Shown: positions 18,328-28,405, numbered from the stretch's first letter. The stretch: DNA of 64,000 nt from Rhizobium sp. ACO-34A (GCA_002600635.1 CP021371.1:3351001-3415000); one strand, 5' to 3'. Numbers and translations: made by a program. The notes: generated by a model not told the origin, from the sequence alone.

Positions 18328-18352
18328 GGCCGGACGACGAGAGCGTCCGGCC
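18328..18352 (+). promoter_or_regulatory. Intercistronic mRNA-stabilising hairpin after smoE
   Basis: A perfect 9-bp stem, GGCCGGACG (18328-18336) with CGTCCGGCC (18344-18352), and a 7-nt loop without a U-tract. In such operons hairpins at this place usually protect the binding-protein message and attenuate the permease part. The remaining ~145 bp up to smoF hold no gene. Confidence 0.7.
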
Positions 18353-18497
18353 TGCCTGGAGCGGGATCGAAAGAGGTGGCGTCAGCCACTCCTCTCCTCC
18401 CGCTTCTCTTTTTCGGGACTGCCGCGGCCCTCCGCAGATGGCCGACACTTAGAAGCCGACATTTGAAAACTGCGATCGAGAAAGGCGCGGGATCGTC

Positions 18498-19370
18498 ATG
18501 GCGACTACGCACACCCACTCCTCGGCGCGCCTGATGATGGCGCCCTCCGTTCTGCTCCTGCTGGCATGGATGATCGTGCCGCTGGTGATGACGGTCTACT
18601 TCTCCTTCCTGCGCTACAATCTGCTGATGCCGGGCATGGAAGAGTTCGCCGGCCTGATGAACTACCGGTTCTTCCTCACGGACCCGGCCTTCTTCGCGGC
18701 GCTCATCAACACCCTGCTGCTCGTCGGCGGCGTCCTTCTCATTACGGTGATCGGCGGCATCGCCTTCGCACTGCTGCTCGACCAGCCGATGTTCGGACAG
18801 GGCATCGTGCGCATCCTCGTGATCGCGCCCTTCTTCATCATGCCGACGGTTTCCGCGCTGGTGTGGAAGAACATGCTGATGAACCCGGTCAACGGGCTCT
18901 TCGCCTGGATCGCCAAGCTCTTCGGCCTGCAACCGGTCGACTGGCTCGCCAATTATCCGCTGCTGTCGATCATCATGATCGTCGCGTGGCAATGGCTGCC
19001 CTTCGCCACGCTGATCCTTCTGACCGCGCTCCAGTCGCTGGACGAGGAACAGAAGGAAGCCGCAGAGATGGATGGCGCAGGCCCCGTCTCCAAGCTCATC
19101 TATATCATCCTGCCGCATATGGCCCGCGCCATCACGGTGGTGATCCTGATCGAGACCATCTTCCTGCTCTCCGTCTTCGCCGAAATCCTCGTCACCACCA
19201 ATGGCGGCCCCGGCTACCAGAGCACCAACATCACCTACCTCGTCTATGCCCAGGCGCTGCTGCAGTTCGACGTGGGCGGCGCATCCGCCGGCGGCATCGT
19301 TGCCGTGGTGATCGCCAATATCGTCGCCTTCTTCCTCATCCGCCTGATCGGCAAGAATCTGGAGAGCTGA
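18498..19370 (+). CDS. smoF: Polyol ABC transporter permease 1
   Basis: Inner-membrane permease of the MalF-like binding-protein-dependent family with six predicted helices. The EAA-loop contacts the ATPase: EEQKEAAEMDGAGPVSKLIYIILP (about residues 183-205) has the EAA---G signature. Length of 290 is standard. ATG 18498 follows a weak ribosome-binding site. smoG starts one base after the stop codon, so the permeases are co-translated. Confidence 0.95.
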   Translation: MATTHTHSSARLMMAPSVLLLLAWMIVPLVMTVYFSFLRYNLLMPGMEEFAGLMNYRFFLTDPAFFAALINTLLLVGGVLLITVIGGIAFALLLDQPMFGQGIVRILVIAPFFIMPTVSALVWKNMLMNPVNGLFAWIAKLFGLQPVDWLANYPLLSIIMIVAWQWLPFATLILLTALQSLDEEQKEAAEMDGAGPVSKLIYIILPHMARAITVVILIETIFLLSVFAEILVTTNGGPGYQSTNITYLVYAQALLQFDVGGASAGGIVAVVIANIVAFFLIRLIGKNLES

Positions 19371-19371
19371 C

Positions 19372-20202
19372 ATGGCACGCGCTGTTTCCACCCGCCGCAA
19401 AGTCGTCTGGACGGCCATCGCCTGGACGCTCGGCATCCTGATCTTCTTCCCGATCCTCTGGACCTTCCTGACGAGCTTCAAGACGGAAGCCGAAGCCATC
19501 GCTTCGCCGCCCTCCTTCCTGTTCTTCGACTGGACGACGGAAAACTATGCGGAAGTGCAGAGCCGCTCGAACTATTTCCGCCACTTCATGAATTCGGTGG
19601 TGATCTCGTTCGGCTCAACCCTGCTCGGCCTCATCATCGCCATTCCGGCCGCATGGGCCATGGCGTTTTCGCCGACCAGGCGCACCAAGGACATCCTGAT
19701 GTGGATGCTCTCCACCAAGATGCTGCCGCCGGTCGGCGTGCTGGTGCCGATCTACATCCTCTTCCGCAACTTCGGCCTGCTCGACACCCGGATCGGCCTC
19801 GTCGGCGTGCTGACCCTCATCAACCTGCCGATCATCGTCTGGATGCTCTACACCTACTTCAAGGAAATCCCCGGCGAAATCCTCGAGGCGGCCCGCATGG
19901 ACGGAGCGTCGTTGATGAAGGAAATCGTCTACGTACTGACGCCGATGGCCGTGCCCGGCATCGCGTCCACGGTGCTCCTCAACATCATCCTCTCCTGGAA
20001 CGAAGCGTTCTGGACACTGAACCTCACGGCATCCAAGGCCGCACCGCTCACCGCCTTCATTGCCTCCTATTCCAGCCCCGAAGGGCTCTTCTACGCCAAG
20101 CTCTCCGCCGCATCGACCATGGCGATCGCGCCCATCGTCATCCTCGGCTGGTTCAGCCAGAAACAGCTCGTCCGCGGTCTGACCTTCGGCGCCGTCAAAT
20201 AA
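19372..20202 (+). CDS. smoG: Polyol ABC transporter permease 2
   Basis: MalG-like inner-membrane permease with six hydrophobic segments and an EAA-loop ([15 protein letters not shown], about residues 163-177) that docks on the ATPase. Length of 276 is typical. It begins one base after smoF and ends 11 bp before smoK. The C-terminal [16 protein letters not shown] end is characteristic of this family. Confidence 0.95.
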   Translation: MARAVSTRRKVVWTAIAWTLGILIFFPILWTFLTSFKTEAEAIASPPSFLFFDWTTENYAEVQSRSNYFRHFMNSVVISFGSTLLGLIIAIPAAWAMAFSPTRRTKDILMWMLSTKMLPPVGVLVPIYILFRNFGLLDTRIGLVGVLTLINLPIIVWMLYTYFKEIPGEILEAARMDGASLMKEIVYVLTPMAVPGIASTVLLNIILSWNEAFWTLNLTASKAAPLTAFIASYSSPEGLFYAKLSAASTMAIAPIVILGWFSQKQLVRGLTFGAVK

Positions 20203-20213
20203 GGAACACACAC

Positions 20214-21212
20214 ATGGGTAGCATCAAGCTCGAAAATGTTTCCAAGTCCTTCGGCGAGGCGAAGGTCATTCCCTCCATCGATCTTGAGATCGAGGACGGC
20301 GAATTCGTGGTCTTCGTCGGCCCCTCCGGCTGCGGCAAGTCCACCCTGCTGCGACTGATCGCCGGGCTGGAGGACGTCTCCGGCGGCCGCATCCTGATCG
20401 ACGGAAAGGACGCGACCGAAACCGCACCCGCCCATCGCGGCCTTGCCATGGTGTTTCAGTCCTACGCGCTCTATCCGCATATGAGCGTGCGCTCCAACAT
20501 CGGTTTCCCGCTGAAGATGGCCGGCGTCGACAAAGCCGAGATCGACCGCAAGGTGAACGATGCCGCCCGCATCCTGAACCTCACCGACTATCTCGATCGC
20601 AAGCCCCGCCAGCTTTCCGGCGGCCAGCGTCAGCGCGTCGCCATCGGTCGCGCCATCGTGCGTTCGCCGGAATGCTTCCTGTTCGACGAACCCCTGTCGA
20701 ACCTCGACGCGGCGCTCCGCGTCAACATGCGCCTCGAAATCTCCGAGCTTCACCATCAGCTCAACGCCACCTCGATCTACGTGACCCATGACCAGGTCGA
20801 GGCCATGACCATGGCTGACAAGATCGTCGTCCTGAACAAGGGGCGCATCGAGCAGGTCGGGTCGCCGCTGGAACTTTACCGCAGTCCGGCAAACCTATTC
20901 GTCGCCGGCTTCATCGGCTCCCCGAAGATGAACCTGATTTCCGGCCAGACGGCTCAAGGCTACGGCGCCCCCACCATCGGCATTCGCCCTGAGCATGTGA
21001 CGCTCTCGACCGAAAGCGGGACCTGGATGGGCAAGGTCGCGGTCGCCGAACATCTTGGGTCCGACACCTTCCTTCACATCACGGTCGATGGCATCGGCCA
21101 GGTCACGGCCCGCGCGGGCGGGGAGTTCGCGGCCAAAAGCGGCGACACGGTGTTCGTGAGCCCCGATCCGAACCGCATCCATCGCTTCAATGAAAAGGGA
21201 CTTGCAGTATGA
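20214..21212 (+). CDS. smoK: Polyol ABC transporter ATP-binding protein
   Basis: Energises the SmoEFG importer. It has Walker [10 protein letters not shown], signature LSGGQRQR, Walker [14 protein letters not shown] and the switch YVTHDQVEA, followed by a MalK-type regulatory TOBE extension in the last ~95 residues. Length of 332 is slightly short but complete for this class. The frame is open upstream of ATG 20214, but the earlier part is out-of-frame smoG sequence, and AAGGA precedes the chosen start. The stop overlaps the smoS start by 4 bp (ATGA). Confidence 0.96.
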   Translation: MGSIKLENVSKSFGEAKVIPSIDLEIEDGEFVVFVGPSGCGKSTLLRLIAGLEDVSGGRILIDGKDATETAPAHRGLAMVFQSYALYPHMSVRSNIGFPLKMAGVDKAEIDRKVNDAARILNLTDYLDRKPRQLSGGQRQRVAIGRAIVRSPECFLFDEPLSNLDAALRVNMRLEISELHHQLNATSIYVTHDQVEAMTMADKIVVLNKGRIEQVGSPLELYRSPANLFVAGFIGSPKMNLISGQTAQGYGAPTIGIRPEHVTLSTESGTWMGKVAVAEHLGSDTFLHITVDGIGQVTARAGGEFAAKSGDTVFVSPDPNRIHRFNEKGLAV

Positions 21213-21985
21213 CCGGCAGACTTCAGGGCAAATCGGCGCTGATCACCGGTTCGGCGCGCGGCATCGGTCGGGCCTTCGCGGAAGCCTATGTCCGCGAGGG
21301 CGCAACGGTCGCCATCGCCGACATAAACTTCGAACGCGCCAGCCAGACCGCCGCGGAAATCGGCGAGCAGGCCTATCCGGTGCTGCTCGACGTCACCGAG
21401 CAGGCCTCGATCAATGCCGCCGTCAGGGCCGTGGAAGACAGGACCGGCGGCATCGACATTCTCGTCAACAACGCCGCCCTGTTCGACCTCGCACCGATCG
21501 TCGAGATCACCCGCGAAAGCTATGACCGGCTGTTCTCCATCAATGTCGCCGGTTCGCTCTTTACCTTGCAGGCAGTCGCGAAATCGATGATCGCCCGCGG
21601 CAAGGGCGGCAAGATCGTCAACATGGCAAGCCAGGCCGGTCGACGCGGCGAAGCGCTCGTCGCCATCTACTGCGCCACCAAGGCCGCGATCATCTCACTC
21701 ACCCAGTCGGCCGGTCTCGATCTCATCAAACACGGCATCAACGTCAATGCCATCGCGCCCGGCGTCGTGGACGGAGAGCACTGGGATGGCGTGGATACGC
21801 TTTTCGCCCGATACGAGAACCGCCCCCTCGGGGAAAAGAAACGGCTTGTCGGAGAAGCCGTTCCCTTCGGCCGCATGGGCCGCGCCGAAGACCTCACGGG
21901 CATGGCGATTTTCCTCGCCACGGCGGAAGCCGACTACATCGTTGCCCAGACCTACAACGTCGACGGCGGCAACTGGATGAGCTGA
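21209..21985 (+). CDS. smoS: Sorbitol/galactitol-type dehydrogenase, short-chain family
   Basis: NAD+-dependent polyol dehydrogenase that converts D-sorbitol to D-fructose and often galactitol to tagatose or L-iditol to sorbose. Cofactor motif [15 protein letters not shown], catalytic Ser in MASQAG and the YCATK catalytic Tyr-x-x-x-Lys are all present. Length of 258 is normal. Translationally coupled to smoK by ATGA overlap, which ties it to the imported substrate. Confidence 0.94.
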   Translation: MTGRLQGKSALITGSARGIGRAFAEAYVREGATVAIADINFERASQTAAEIGEQAYPVLLDVTEQASINAAVRAVEDRTGGIDILVNNAALFDLAPIVEITRESYDRLFSINVAGSLFTLQAVAKSMIARGKGGKIVNMASQAGRRGEALVAIYCATKAAIISLTQSAGLDLIKHGINVNAIAPGVVDGEHWDGVDTLFARYENRPLGEKKRLVGEAVPFGRMGRAEDLTGMAIFLATAEADYIVAQTYNVDGGNWMS

Positions 21986-22032
21986 AGACCGCCGTCGGCA
22001 CAAATCATGTCTCGCTTTCGAGGACTAGTGAA

Positions 22033-23517
22033 ATGACCTGCAAGCTATCGCTGGCAAACCTTGCCGAAATCTCTGGAAACGCAGCCGTCCCGGCCTATCG
22101 CCGCGAACAGTTGAAGGCCGGCATCCTGCATTTCGGCGTCGGCAACTTCCACCGCGCCCATCAGGCCGTCTACCTCCACGAGCTCTTCAACCAGGGCCGG
22201 GACATGGATTTCGCCATCCTCGGCGCCGGCGTGCTGCCATCCGACAGTAAGATGAAGGCAACGCTGGAAGCGCAGGACTATCTGACGACAGTCGTCGAGC
22301 AGGACATCAACCGCAGCACCGCCACCGTCACCGGACCGATGACCGGCATGATCGCCGCCCCCGACTTCGGCGACATCATCGCGGCGCTTTCCGATCCGGC
22401 GATCCGAATCGTGTCGATGACCATCACCGAGGGTGGTTATTTCATCGATCCGGCAACCGGAAAATTCGACCCCGGCCATCCGGCCATGGTGGCCGACGCC
22501 GCCAATCCGGGAGAGCCGAAAACCGTATTCGGCCTCATCATCGCCGGTCTGAAGGCGCGCAAGGCCAAGGGGATGCCGCCCTTTACCGTCATGTGCTGCG
22601 ACAACATTCCCGGCAATGGCGAGGTGACGGAAGCCACCATCACCGGTCTTGCAAAGCTCTCGGATCCCGATTTCGCCCACTGGATCCATGAAAACGTCGC
22701 CTTCCCCAATTCCATGGTCGACCGCATCACGCCGGCAACAGGCGAACGGGAAATCGGCATCGCCCGCGATACCTACGGCATCGAGGACGGCTGGCCGGTC
22801 TTCTGCGAGGAATTCAAGCAGTGGGTTCTGGAGGATCGCTTCCCGCTCGGCCGCCCGGCGCTGGAGGCGGTCGGCGTCACCTTCGTTCCGGATGTCGCGC
22901 CCTACGAGCTGATGAAACTGCGCATCCTGAACGGCGGCCATGCGGCCATCGCCTATCCCGCCGCGCTGATGGACATCCACTTCGTTCACGAGGCAATGGA
23001 GGAGCCGCTGATCCGCGCCTTCCTCGCCAAGCTGGAGCGGGACGAGATCATCCCCGTCGTGCCGCCGGTGCCGGACACCAGCCTCGACGACTATTTCCAG
23101 CTCATCGAAAGCCGCTTCTCCAATCCGAAGATCGGCGACACCATTCCGCGACTGGCACAGGACGGCTCGAACCGCCAGCCGAAGTTCATCCTGCCCTCCA
23201 CCGCCGACCGTCTGAACAAGGGACAGGATGTCGTGGGGCTGGCCCTCGTCTCGGCGCTGTGGTGCCGCTATTTCGAGGGCACCTCGGACAGCGGCAAGCC
23301 CATCGTGTTCAACGATGCCAGCGCGGAGCGTCTGCAGAACGCGGCCCTTGCCTCCCGCGACGATCCGAAGGCCTTCCTCGCGCTCGGCGATATCTTCGGC
23401 GCGGTCGGCCAGGACCCGCTCTTCATCCGACGCTTCAGCCACGCGCTGGCAACGCTTCGCGAGGTCGGCACGGCAGAAACGCTGAAGCGTTATCTCGACG
23501 GCAGGCTGGCAGCCTGA
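22033..23517 (+). CDS. mtlK: Mannitol/arabitol 2-dehydrogenase, long-chain polyol family
   Basis: NAD+-dependent oxidation of D-mannitol to D-fructose; the family also oxidises D-arabitol to D-xylulose and D-sorbitol. The N-terminal Rossmann fold begins FGVGNFHRAHQ, and the catalytic signature KLRILNGGH (Lys-x4-Asn-x2-His) lies near residues 296-304. Length of 494 matches. It is 47 bp from smoS and 7 bp from the HAD phosphatase gene, in the same operon. Confidence 0.95.
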   Translation: MTCKLSLANLAEISGNAAVPAYRREQLKAGILHFGVGNFHRAHQAVYLHELFNQGRDMDFAILGAGVLPSDSKMKATLEAQDYLTTVVEQDINRSTATVTGPMTGMIAAPDFGDIIAALSDPAIRIVSMTITEGGYFIDPATGKFDPGHPAMVADAANPGEPKTVFGLIIAGLKARKAKGMPPFTVMCCDNIPGNGEVTEATITGLAKLSDPDFAHWIHENVAFPNSMVDRITPATGEREIGIARDTYGIEDGWPVFCEEFKQWVLEDRFPLGRPALEAVGVTFVPDVAPYELMKLRILNGGHAAIAYPAALMDIHFVHEAMEEPLIRAFLAKLERDEIIPVVPPVPDTSLDDYFQLIESRFSNPKIGDTIPRLAQDGSNRQPKFILPSTADRLNKGQDVVGLALVSALWCRYFEGTSDSGKPIVFNDASAERLQNAALASRDDPKAFLALGDIFGAVGQDPLFIRRFSHALATLREVGTAETLKRYLDGRLAA

Positions 23518-23524
23518 TCCCGTC

Positions 23525-24202
23525 ATGGAAAAGGATGGAAGACGGCTGGTCATCTTCGATTGCGACGGCGTGCTCGTCGATAGCGAGCCGATATCGCTCG
23601 CCGTTCTCGTCGATGCCTTCCGCCAGGCCGGCGTGGTCATCGATGCGGACTACGCCCACCGGCGCTTTCTCGGCAAGAGCCTCGCCGCAGTGATCGCAAC
23701 CGCGCGCGACGAGTTCTCCCTCGAAATCGGCGAGCCCTTCCTCGCCGACCTGAGGACCGCTCTCCACGCAAGGTTCCGGCAGGAACTCAAGCCCATACCG
23801 AATGTCACCAGGGCACTCGACGATCTCGAGCGCACCGGGCACAGCTGGTGTGTCGCTTCGTCGAGCCAGCCGGAGCGCATTGCGCTTTCCCTGACGATAA
23901 CCGGCCTCCTCGACCGTTTCTCGCCGCATCTCTTCAGCGCCTCCATGGTCGAGAATGGCAAGCCGGCGCCCGATCTCTTCCTTTATGCCGCATCGAAGAT
24001 GGGCTTTCCGCCCGAAGCCTGCATCGTCATCGAGGACAGTCCTGCCGGCATCATGGCGGCAAGGGCGGCCGGCATGACGGTTTTTGCCTTCACCGGCGGC
24101 TCACATACCACACTCGCCTCCTACCGCGACGAAATCGCAGCCCTCAAGCCTGACAGGCGGTTTGACGATATGGTCGAATTGCTCCACCTTATGCAAAAAT
24201 GA
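23525..24202 (+). CDS. HAD-superfamily phosphatase/phosphomutase-like protein
   Basis: A 225-residue haloacid-dehalogenase enzyme with motif I DCDGVLVDSEP, motif II VASSSQPERI, the motif III lysine in ENGKPAPDLFLYA and motif IV VIEDSPAGIMAARAAGM. The DxD (DCD) nucleophile pair marks a phosphatase or beta-phosphoglucomutase-type enzyme. It is embedded between mtlK and a pentulose kinase, so a sugar- or polyol-phosphate substrate, possibly detoxification of accumulating sugar phosphates, is inferred. The start overlaps no neighbour. Confidence 0.9.
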   Translation: MEKDGRRLVIFDCDGVLVDSEPISLAVLVDAFRQAGVVIDADYAHRRFLGKSLAAVIATARDEFSLEIGEPFLADLRTALHARFRQELKPIPNVTRALDDLERTGHSWCVASSSQPERIALSLTITGLLDRFSPHLFSASMVENGKPAPDLFLYAASKMGFPPEACIVIEDSPAGIMAARAAGMTVFAFTGGSHTTLASYRDEIAALKPDRRFDDMVELLHLMQK

Positions 24203-24227
24203 AAAAACGGGACGGAAACAGGCCACG

Positions 24228-25808
24228 ATGCGCGACCACGTGATTGCGGTGGATGTCGGGACAGGCAGCGCGCGCGCCGGTGTCGTCGACCGACAGGGCC
24301 GGCTGCTTTGCCGCCGGGAACATCCTATCGGGATGCGGCAGCTTGGCGACCACATCGCCGAATACGATTCCGAACAGATATGGAGCGCCACCTGCATCGC
24401 CGTCCGCGAGGCGCTCGCAACCGCCGAACTGCCTGCTGAGCGCATCGCTGCCCTTGCCTTCGACGCCACCTGCTCCCTCGTGCTGCGTGATACCAAGGGC
24501 GAGCCATTGGCACTTGCCCGCGAAAACGGAGCGAGCTTCGACACCATCGCATGGCTCGACCATCGCGCCAGCCGCGAGGCTGCCGAAATCTCCGGAACGC
24601 GCCACCCGTTGCTCGCCTATGCCGGCGAAGCGATCTCGCCGGAAATGCAGATTCCGAAGCTGATGTGGCTGAAGCGCAATCGCCCTGATCTCTGGGCGAA
24701 ATCCTGCCACTTCTTCGACCTTGCGGATTTCATGAGCTGGCGCGCCACCGGCAGCACCGGCCGGTCGCTCTGCACGCTCACCTCCAAATGGAATTTTCTC
24801 GCCCATGAAAAAAGCGGCTGGAGCCCCGATTTTCTCGACAGGATCGGCCTCGGCGACCTTCTGGTTCGCGGCGGCCTGCCGCAACAGGGTGTCGCCGTCG
24901 GACAGGCAATAGGCCCGCTGACGGACAAGGCCGCAACGGAACTTGGCCTCGACACCGACGTCGTGGTCGCTGCCGGCATGGTAGATGCCTATGCCGGCGC
25001 GCTTGGCGTGCTGGGATCAATCGCGGATCAGCCTGACGCGTTGGAACAACGGATCGCACTGATCGGCGGTACCTCGAGCTGCCTGATCTCCTTTGCCGCC
25101 GCACCCCATTTCGGCAAGAGCTTGTGGGGACCCTTCTTCGACGCGGTATTTCCCGACCAATGGCTGGTCGAAGCCGGCCAGTCAGCCACGGGCGGCCTGC
25201 TCAATCATCTGCTCCGGTTGCATGCGGAAGGTGGAGAACCGACGCCTGCGCGGCATCGCCAGGTGATCGAACGGGTGCAGGCTCTCAGGCAGGCGGAAGG
25301 GCCGGATTTTGCCGCCCGCCTCCATATCCTGCCGGACTTTCACGGCAACCGTTCGCCCTTTGCCGATCCGAACCTAACCGGTGCGATCTCCGGTCTGACG
25401 CTCGACAGTTCCTTCGACGGCCTCTGCCGCATTTACTGGCGCGCCTGCGTTGCGATTGCGCTGGCACTGCGCCAGATCCTCGAAGCGATGGAAAAGAGCG
25501 GCATACGGCCCGAACGGCTGCATCTCACCGGCGGGCACGTCAAGAATCCGCTGCTGGTCGAGCTTTACGGCGATGTCACCGGTCGCGAACTGGTGATACC
25601 CGACACCGACGACGCCGTGCTGGTCGGCACCGCCATGAATGCGGCAGCCGCCGGCGGGCTTTATCCTTCGCTTGCGGCCGCAGGTGTCGGTATGGCCGCG
25701 CCCTCACGCAGCAGACAGCCGGATGAAGCGAAACACGCCCTCTATGAGCGCGACTACCGGCGCTTCCTTGCCATGCAACGCCACCGCGCCGAACTGGACA
25801 CTCTCTGA
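24228..25808 (+). CDS. FGGY-family pentulose kinase (D-ribulokinase-like)
   Basis: Phosphorylates a ketopentose; the closest subfamily by sequence features is the D-ribulokinase/YpCarb-like FGGY group rather than xylulokinase. N-terminal ATPase fold IAVDVGTGSARAGVVD, AFDATCSLV, GTSSC and the C-terminal LTGGHVKNPLL are present. Length of 526 fits that subgroup. The frame is open further upstream, but ATG 24228 gives the normal MRDHVIAVDVGTG start. As the last gene of the polyol operon it would phosphorylate a ketose produced by the dehydrogenases, for example D-ribulose from ribitol; this is inferred. Confidence 0.9.
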   Translation: MRDHVIAVDVGTGSARAGVVDRQGRLLCRREHPIGMRQLGDHIAEYDSEQIWSATCIAVREALATAELPAERIAALAFDATCSLVLRDTKGEPLALARENGASFDTIAWLDHRASREAAEISGTRHPLLAYAGEAISPEMQIPKLMWLKRNRPDLWAKSCHFFDLADFMSWRATGSTGRSLCTLTSKWNFLAHEKSGWSPDFLDRIGLGDLLVRGGLPQQGVAVGQAIGPLTDKAATELGLDTDVVVAAGMVDAYAGALGVLGSIADQPDALEQRIALIGGTSSCLISFAAAPHFGKSLWGPFFDAVFPDQWLVEAGQSATGGLLNHLLRLHAEGGEPTPARHRQVIERVQALRQAEGPDFAARLHILPDFHGNRSPFADPNLTGAISGLTLDSSFDGLCRIYWRACVAIALALRQILEAMEKSGIRPERLHLTGGHVKNPLLVELYGDVTGRELVIPDTDDAVLVGTAMNAAAAGGLYPSLAAAGVGMAAPSRSRQPDEAKHALYERDYRRFLAMQRHRAELDTL

Positions 25809-25809
25809 C

Positions 25810-26796
25810 TCAGCCCCAAAGACGGGAAGGCGGCGCCTGCATCATCGACCCGTCATAGCGGATCGGATCGTCGCGATCGGCGGCGAGCAGCAGTGGCCCG
25901 TCGAGATCGACATAAGGCGCGCCCTGCGCCACCAGAAAGGCCGGCGCCATGGCAAGCGATGTGCCGAGCATGCAGCCGACCATGATATCGAAGCCGGCAA
26001 CCAGCGCCACCTCCCGCATCGCCAACGCCTCGGTCAGGCCACCGGTCTTGTCGAGCTTGATGTTCACGGCATCATATTTGCCGACAAGCTTTGCGAGCGA
26101 AGCGCGGTCATGGCAGCTTTCGTCGGCACAGACGGGCAGCACTCTTTTGATATCGAGAAGAGCATCGTCCTTGCCCGCCGGCAGCGGCTGTTCCACAAGC
26201 GCCACGCCGAGCTTGACCAGAACGGGCGCAAGCGCCTCATACTGCCCGACCGACCAACCCTCATTGGCATCGACGATGATTTTCGAGGTGGGAGCACCCG
26301 CCCTCACCGCCTCGATACGTTCGACATCACCCTCGCCACCGAGCTTCACCTTGAGGAGCGGCCACGCCGCGTTCTTCGCCGCAGCCTCCCGCATGCTTTC
26401 CGGCGTGCCGAGCGACAGCGTGAAGGCGGTCTCGACCGGCCTCGGCGCGGGAATACCCGCGATCTGCCATGCAGGCCGCCCGCCGCGCTTTGCTTCCAGA
26501 TCCCAGAAGGCGCAATCCAGGCCGTTGCGCGCGGCCCCCGCCGGCAGCCGCGATTGCAGCGCCTCGCGCGTCATGCCCTTCTTCAGGTCGGCCGCACAGG
26601 AAAGAATGGTCGCGATCACCCCGTCGACGGTCTCGTCATAGCGGGCATAGGGCACGCACTCCCCTCGCCCGGTGAAACTGCCATCCGAAAGAGTGACCGT
26701 GACGACGCGGATTTCCGTGCGCGACCCGCGCGAAATGGTGAAGCTGCCGGCAACCGGGAAACGCTCCTCCGTCGCGGTCAGAATGAGGCCAGTCAT
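25810..26796 (-). CDS. Dipeptide epimerase, enolase superfamily (L-Ala-D/L-Glu epimerase-like)
   Basis: Epimerises the C-terminal residue of dipeptides such as L-Ala-D-Glu from murein turnover. Enolase-fold signatures: the catalytic lysine pair in LLKVKLGGE, metal ligands DANEGW, EQPL and DES, and the second catalytic Lys in NIKLDKTGGL. Length of 328 is normal. Its stop abuts the stop of the kinase on the opposite strand (1 bp apart). It is monocistronic and not part of the polyol operon. Confidence 0.92.
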   Translation of the reverse strand: MTGLILTATEERFPVAGSFTISRGSRTEIRVVTVTLSDGSFTGRGECVPYARYDETVDGVIATILSCAADLKKGMTREALQSRLPAGAARNGLDCAFWDLEAKRGGRPAWQIAGIPAPRPVETAFTLSLGTPESMREAAAKNAAWPLLKVKLGGEGDVERIEAVRAGAPTSKIIVDANEGWSVGQYEALAPVLVKLGVALVEQPLPAGKDDALLDIKRVLPVCADESCHDRASLAKLVGKYDAVNIKLDKTGGLTEALAMREVALVAGFDIMVGCMLGTSLAMAPAFLVAQGAPYVDLDGPLLLAADRDDPIRYDGSMMQAPPSRLWG

Positions 26797-26995
26797 CGTC
26801 TTTCATTCCTTTCCCTGCAGGGCGTTTGGCGCCGCTGGCGAATCGCCGCCCCTTGCGCGGGACAACAATCCTTTCTATATCCGTCAACAATCTGGTCGAG
26901 GTCTTCGCGATCCATAATCGCAATTTGCCGCATTCCGATGGCGGAACGCCGGCCACGCCTCGCCTTTCAACGCATGAAATTGGCGGATAAGCCCC

Positions 26996-28192
26996 GTGAA
27001 TACGCTGGATTTTGACAAGAAGCCTGAAGATACCCGCGTCGTTGTGGCGATGTCGGGCGGCGTGGATTCCTCCGTTGTCGCCGGCATTCTCAAACGCGAG
27101 GGCTATGACGTCCTCGGCATCACGCTGCAGCTTTACGATCACGGTGCCGCCGTGCATCGCGCCGGCTCCTGCTGTGCCGGTCAGGATATCGACGATGCGC
27201 GCCGCGTCTGCGAAACGCTCGGCATTCCCCATTACGTCCTCGACTACGAGCAGCGCTTCCGCGATACGGTCATCAACCCGTTCATGGAAAGCTACGTCGC
27301 CGGCGAAACGCCGATCCCCTGCGTCGCCTGCAACCAGACGGTCAAGTTCGCCGACCTGCTGGCAACCGCAAAGGAACTCGGCGCCGACGCGCTGGCAACC
27401 GGTCACTACATCCGTTCGCGCGCGACACCCCTACCGGATGATCCGGGGCACCGGGCGCTGTTTCGCCCGATCGACAGCGAACGCGACCAGAGCTACTTCC
27501 TGTTTGCCACAACGCAGGAACAGATCGATTACCTGCGCTTTCCGCTGGGCGGCCTTTCCAAGGCCGAAACGCGCGTGCTGGCCGAGGAAATGGGCCTCGT
27601 CGTCGCCCAGAAGGCTGACAGCCAGGACATCTGTTTCGTGCCGCAGGGCAAGTATGCAGACATCATCACCAAGCTCCGCCCCGACTCGGCGCTGGGCGGC
27701 GACATCGTGCATCTCGACGGCCGCGTGCTCGGCCGCCACGAAGGCATCCTCCATTACACCATCGGCCAGAGGAAGGGGCTCGGCGTCGCCACCGGCGAAC
27801 CGCTCTACGTCATCTATCTCGATGCCCGCTCACGCCGCGTGATCGTCGGTCCGAAGGAAGCGCTGGAAACCCACCGCGTCTATCTGCGCGACATCAACTG
27901 GCTGGGCGACAAGGCTCTTGCCGAGGAAGCCCGTGACGGCTTCGCCTGTTTCGCCAAGGTCCGCTCCACCCGTCCGCCGGCCCCTGCAATGCTGCATGCC
28001 GACGAAAACGGCATCTATGTCGATCTGGAGATCGGCGAAGCCGGCATTGCTCCGGGTCAGGCCTGCGTTCTCTATTCTGCGCCGGGCGCCGACGCCCGCG
28101 TCTATGGCGGCGGCTTCATCGATCGCTCCGAACGGGCAGCCGATGCGGAGGCCTCGCTGAAGGCGCTTCTTTCGTCTCCCGTCGCCGCCTGA
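26996..28192 (+). CDS. mnmA: tRNA-specific 2-thiouridylase MnmA
   Basis: Inserts the 2-thio group at the wobble uridine of tRNA Lys, Glu and Gln. It has the PP-loop SGGVDSS, the nucleophile Cys in PIPCVACN and the persulfide-forming Cys in DSQDICFVP. Length of 398 is standard. It uses a GTG start at 26996 (VNTLDFDKK..); no in-frame ATG precedes the PP-loop until the Met immediately ahead of SGGVDSS. A strong hairpin terminator follows 80 bp after the stop, just upstream of a tRNA gene. Confidence 0.96.
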   Translation: MNTLDFDKKPEDTRVVVAMSGGVDSSVVAGILKREGYDVLGITLQLYDHGAAVHRAGSCCAGQDIDDARRVCETLGIPHYVLDYEQRFRDTVINPFMESYVAGETPIPCVACNQTVKFADLLATAKELGADALATGHYIRSRATPLPDDPGHRALFRPIDSERDQSYFLFATTQEQIDYLRFPLGGLSKAETRVLAEEMGLVVAQKADSQDICFVPQGKYADIITKLRPDSALGGDIVHLDGRVLGRHEGILHYTIGQRKGLGVATGEPLYVIYLDARSRRVIVGPKEALETHRVYLRDINWLGDKALAEEARDGFACFAKVRSTRPPAPAMLHADENGIYVDLEIGEAGIAPGQACVLYSAPGADARVYGGGFIDRSERAADAEASLKALLSSPVAA

Positions 28193-28246
28193 AAGGCCTC
28201 CTTTCAAACGGCGGTGAAAACGCTTCTGTTTTTCCCTGTCACGTGC

Positions 28247-28275
28247 TTGACACTAACGGGAGCCTCGCCTTATAA
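28247..28275 (+). promoter_or_regulatory. Sigma-70 promoter of the tRNA-Met gene
   Basis: TTGACA (28247-28252), exactly 17 bp, and TTATAA (28270-28275): a near-consensus housekeeping promoter about 50 bp ahead of the tRNA. Its -10 box overlaps the left arm of the mnmA terminator hairpin. Confidence 0.85.
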
Positions 28276-28304
28276 GCCGCCCATCGCTTCGGGCGGCTTT
28301 GATT
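28274..28304 (+). terminator. Rho-independent terminator of mnmA
   Basis: AAGCCGCCC (28274-28282) pairs with GGGCGGCTT (28291-28299), with an 8-nt loop, followed by TGATTTTT. It sits inside the promoter/leader region of the following tRNA gene. Confidence 0.85.
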
Positions 28305-28328
28305 TTTCAAAAGTCTCGATCGATGTGT

Positions 28329-28405
28329 GGCGGGGTAGCTCAGGTGGTTAGAGCGTGGGATTCATAACCCCAAGGTCGGCGGTTCAAGTCCGCCTCCCGC
28401 TACCA
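28329..28405 (+). tRNA. tRNA-Met (CAT anticodon), elongator type
   Basis: A 77-nt cloverleaf with GGCGGGG acceptor strand, D-loop AGGTGGTTA, anticodon loop TTCATAA (CAT), T-arm GGCGG-TTCAAGT-CCGCC and encoded 3' ACCA. The initiator-specific GGG/CCC anticodon stem is absent, so it is elongator tRNA-Met; a lysidine-modified tRNA-Ile2 also reads CAT in DNA and cannot be fully excluded. It borders an accessory patch on its 3' side. Confidence 0.93.

Noticed and set aside
19653..20213. Upstream extension of the smoK frame
   Set aside because: It overlaps smoG in another frame; the ATG at 20214 with a ribosome-binding site gives the normal ATPase start.
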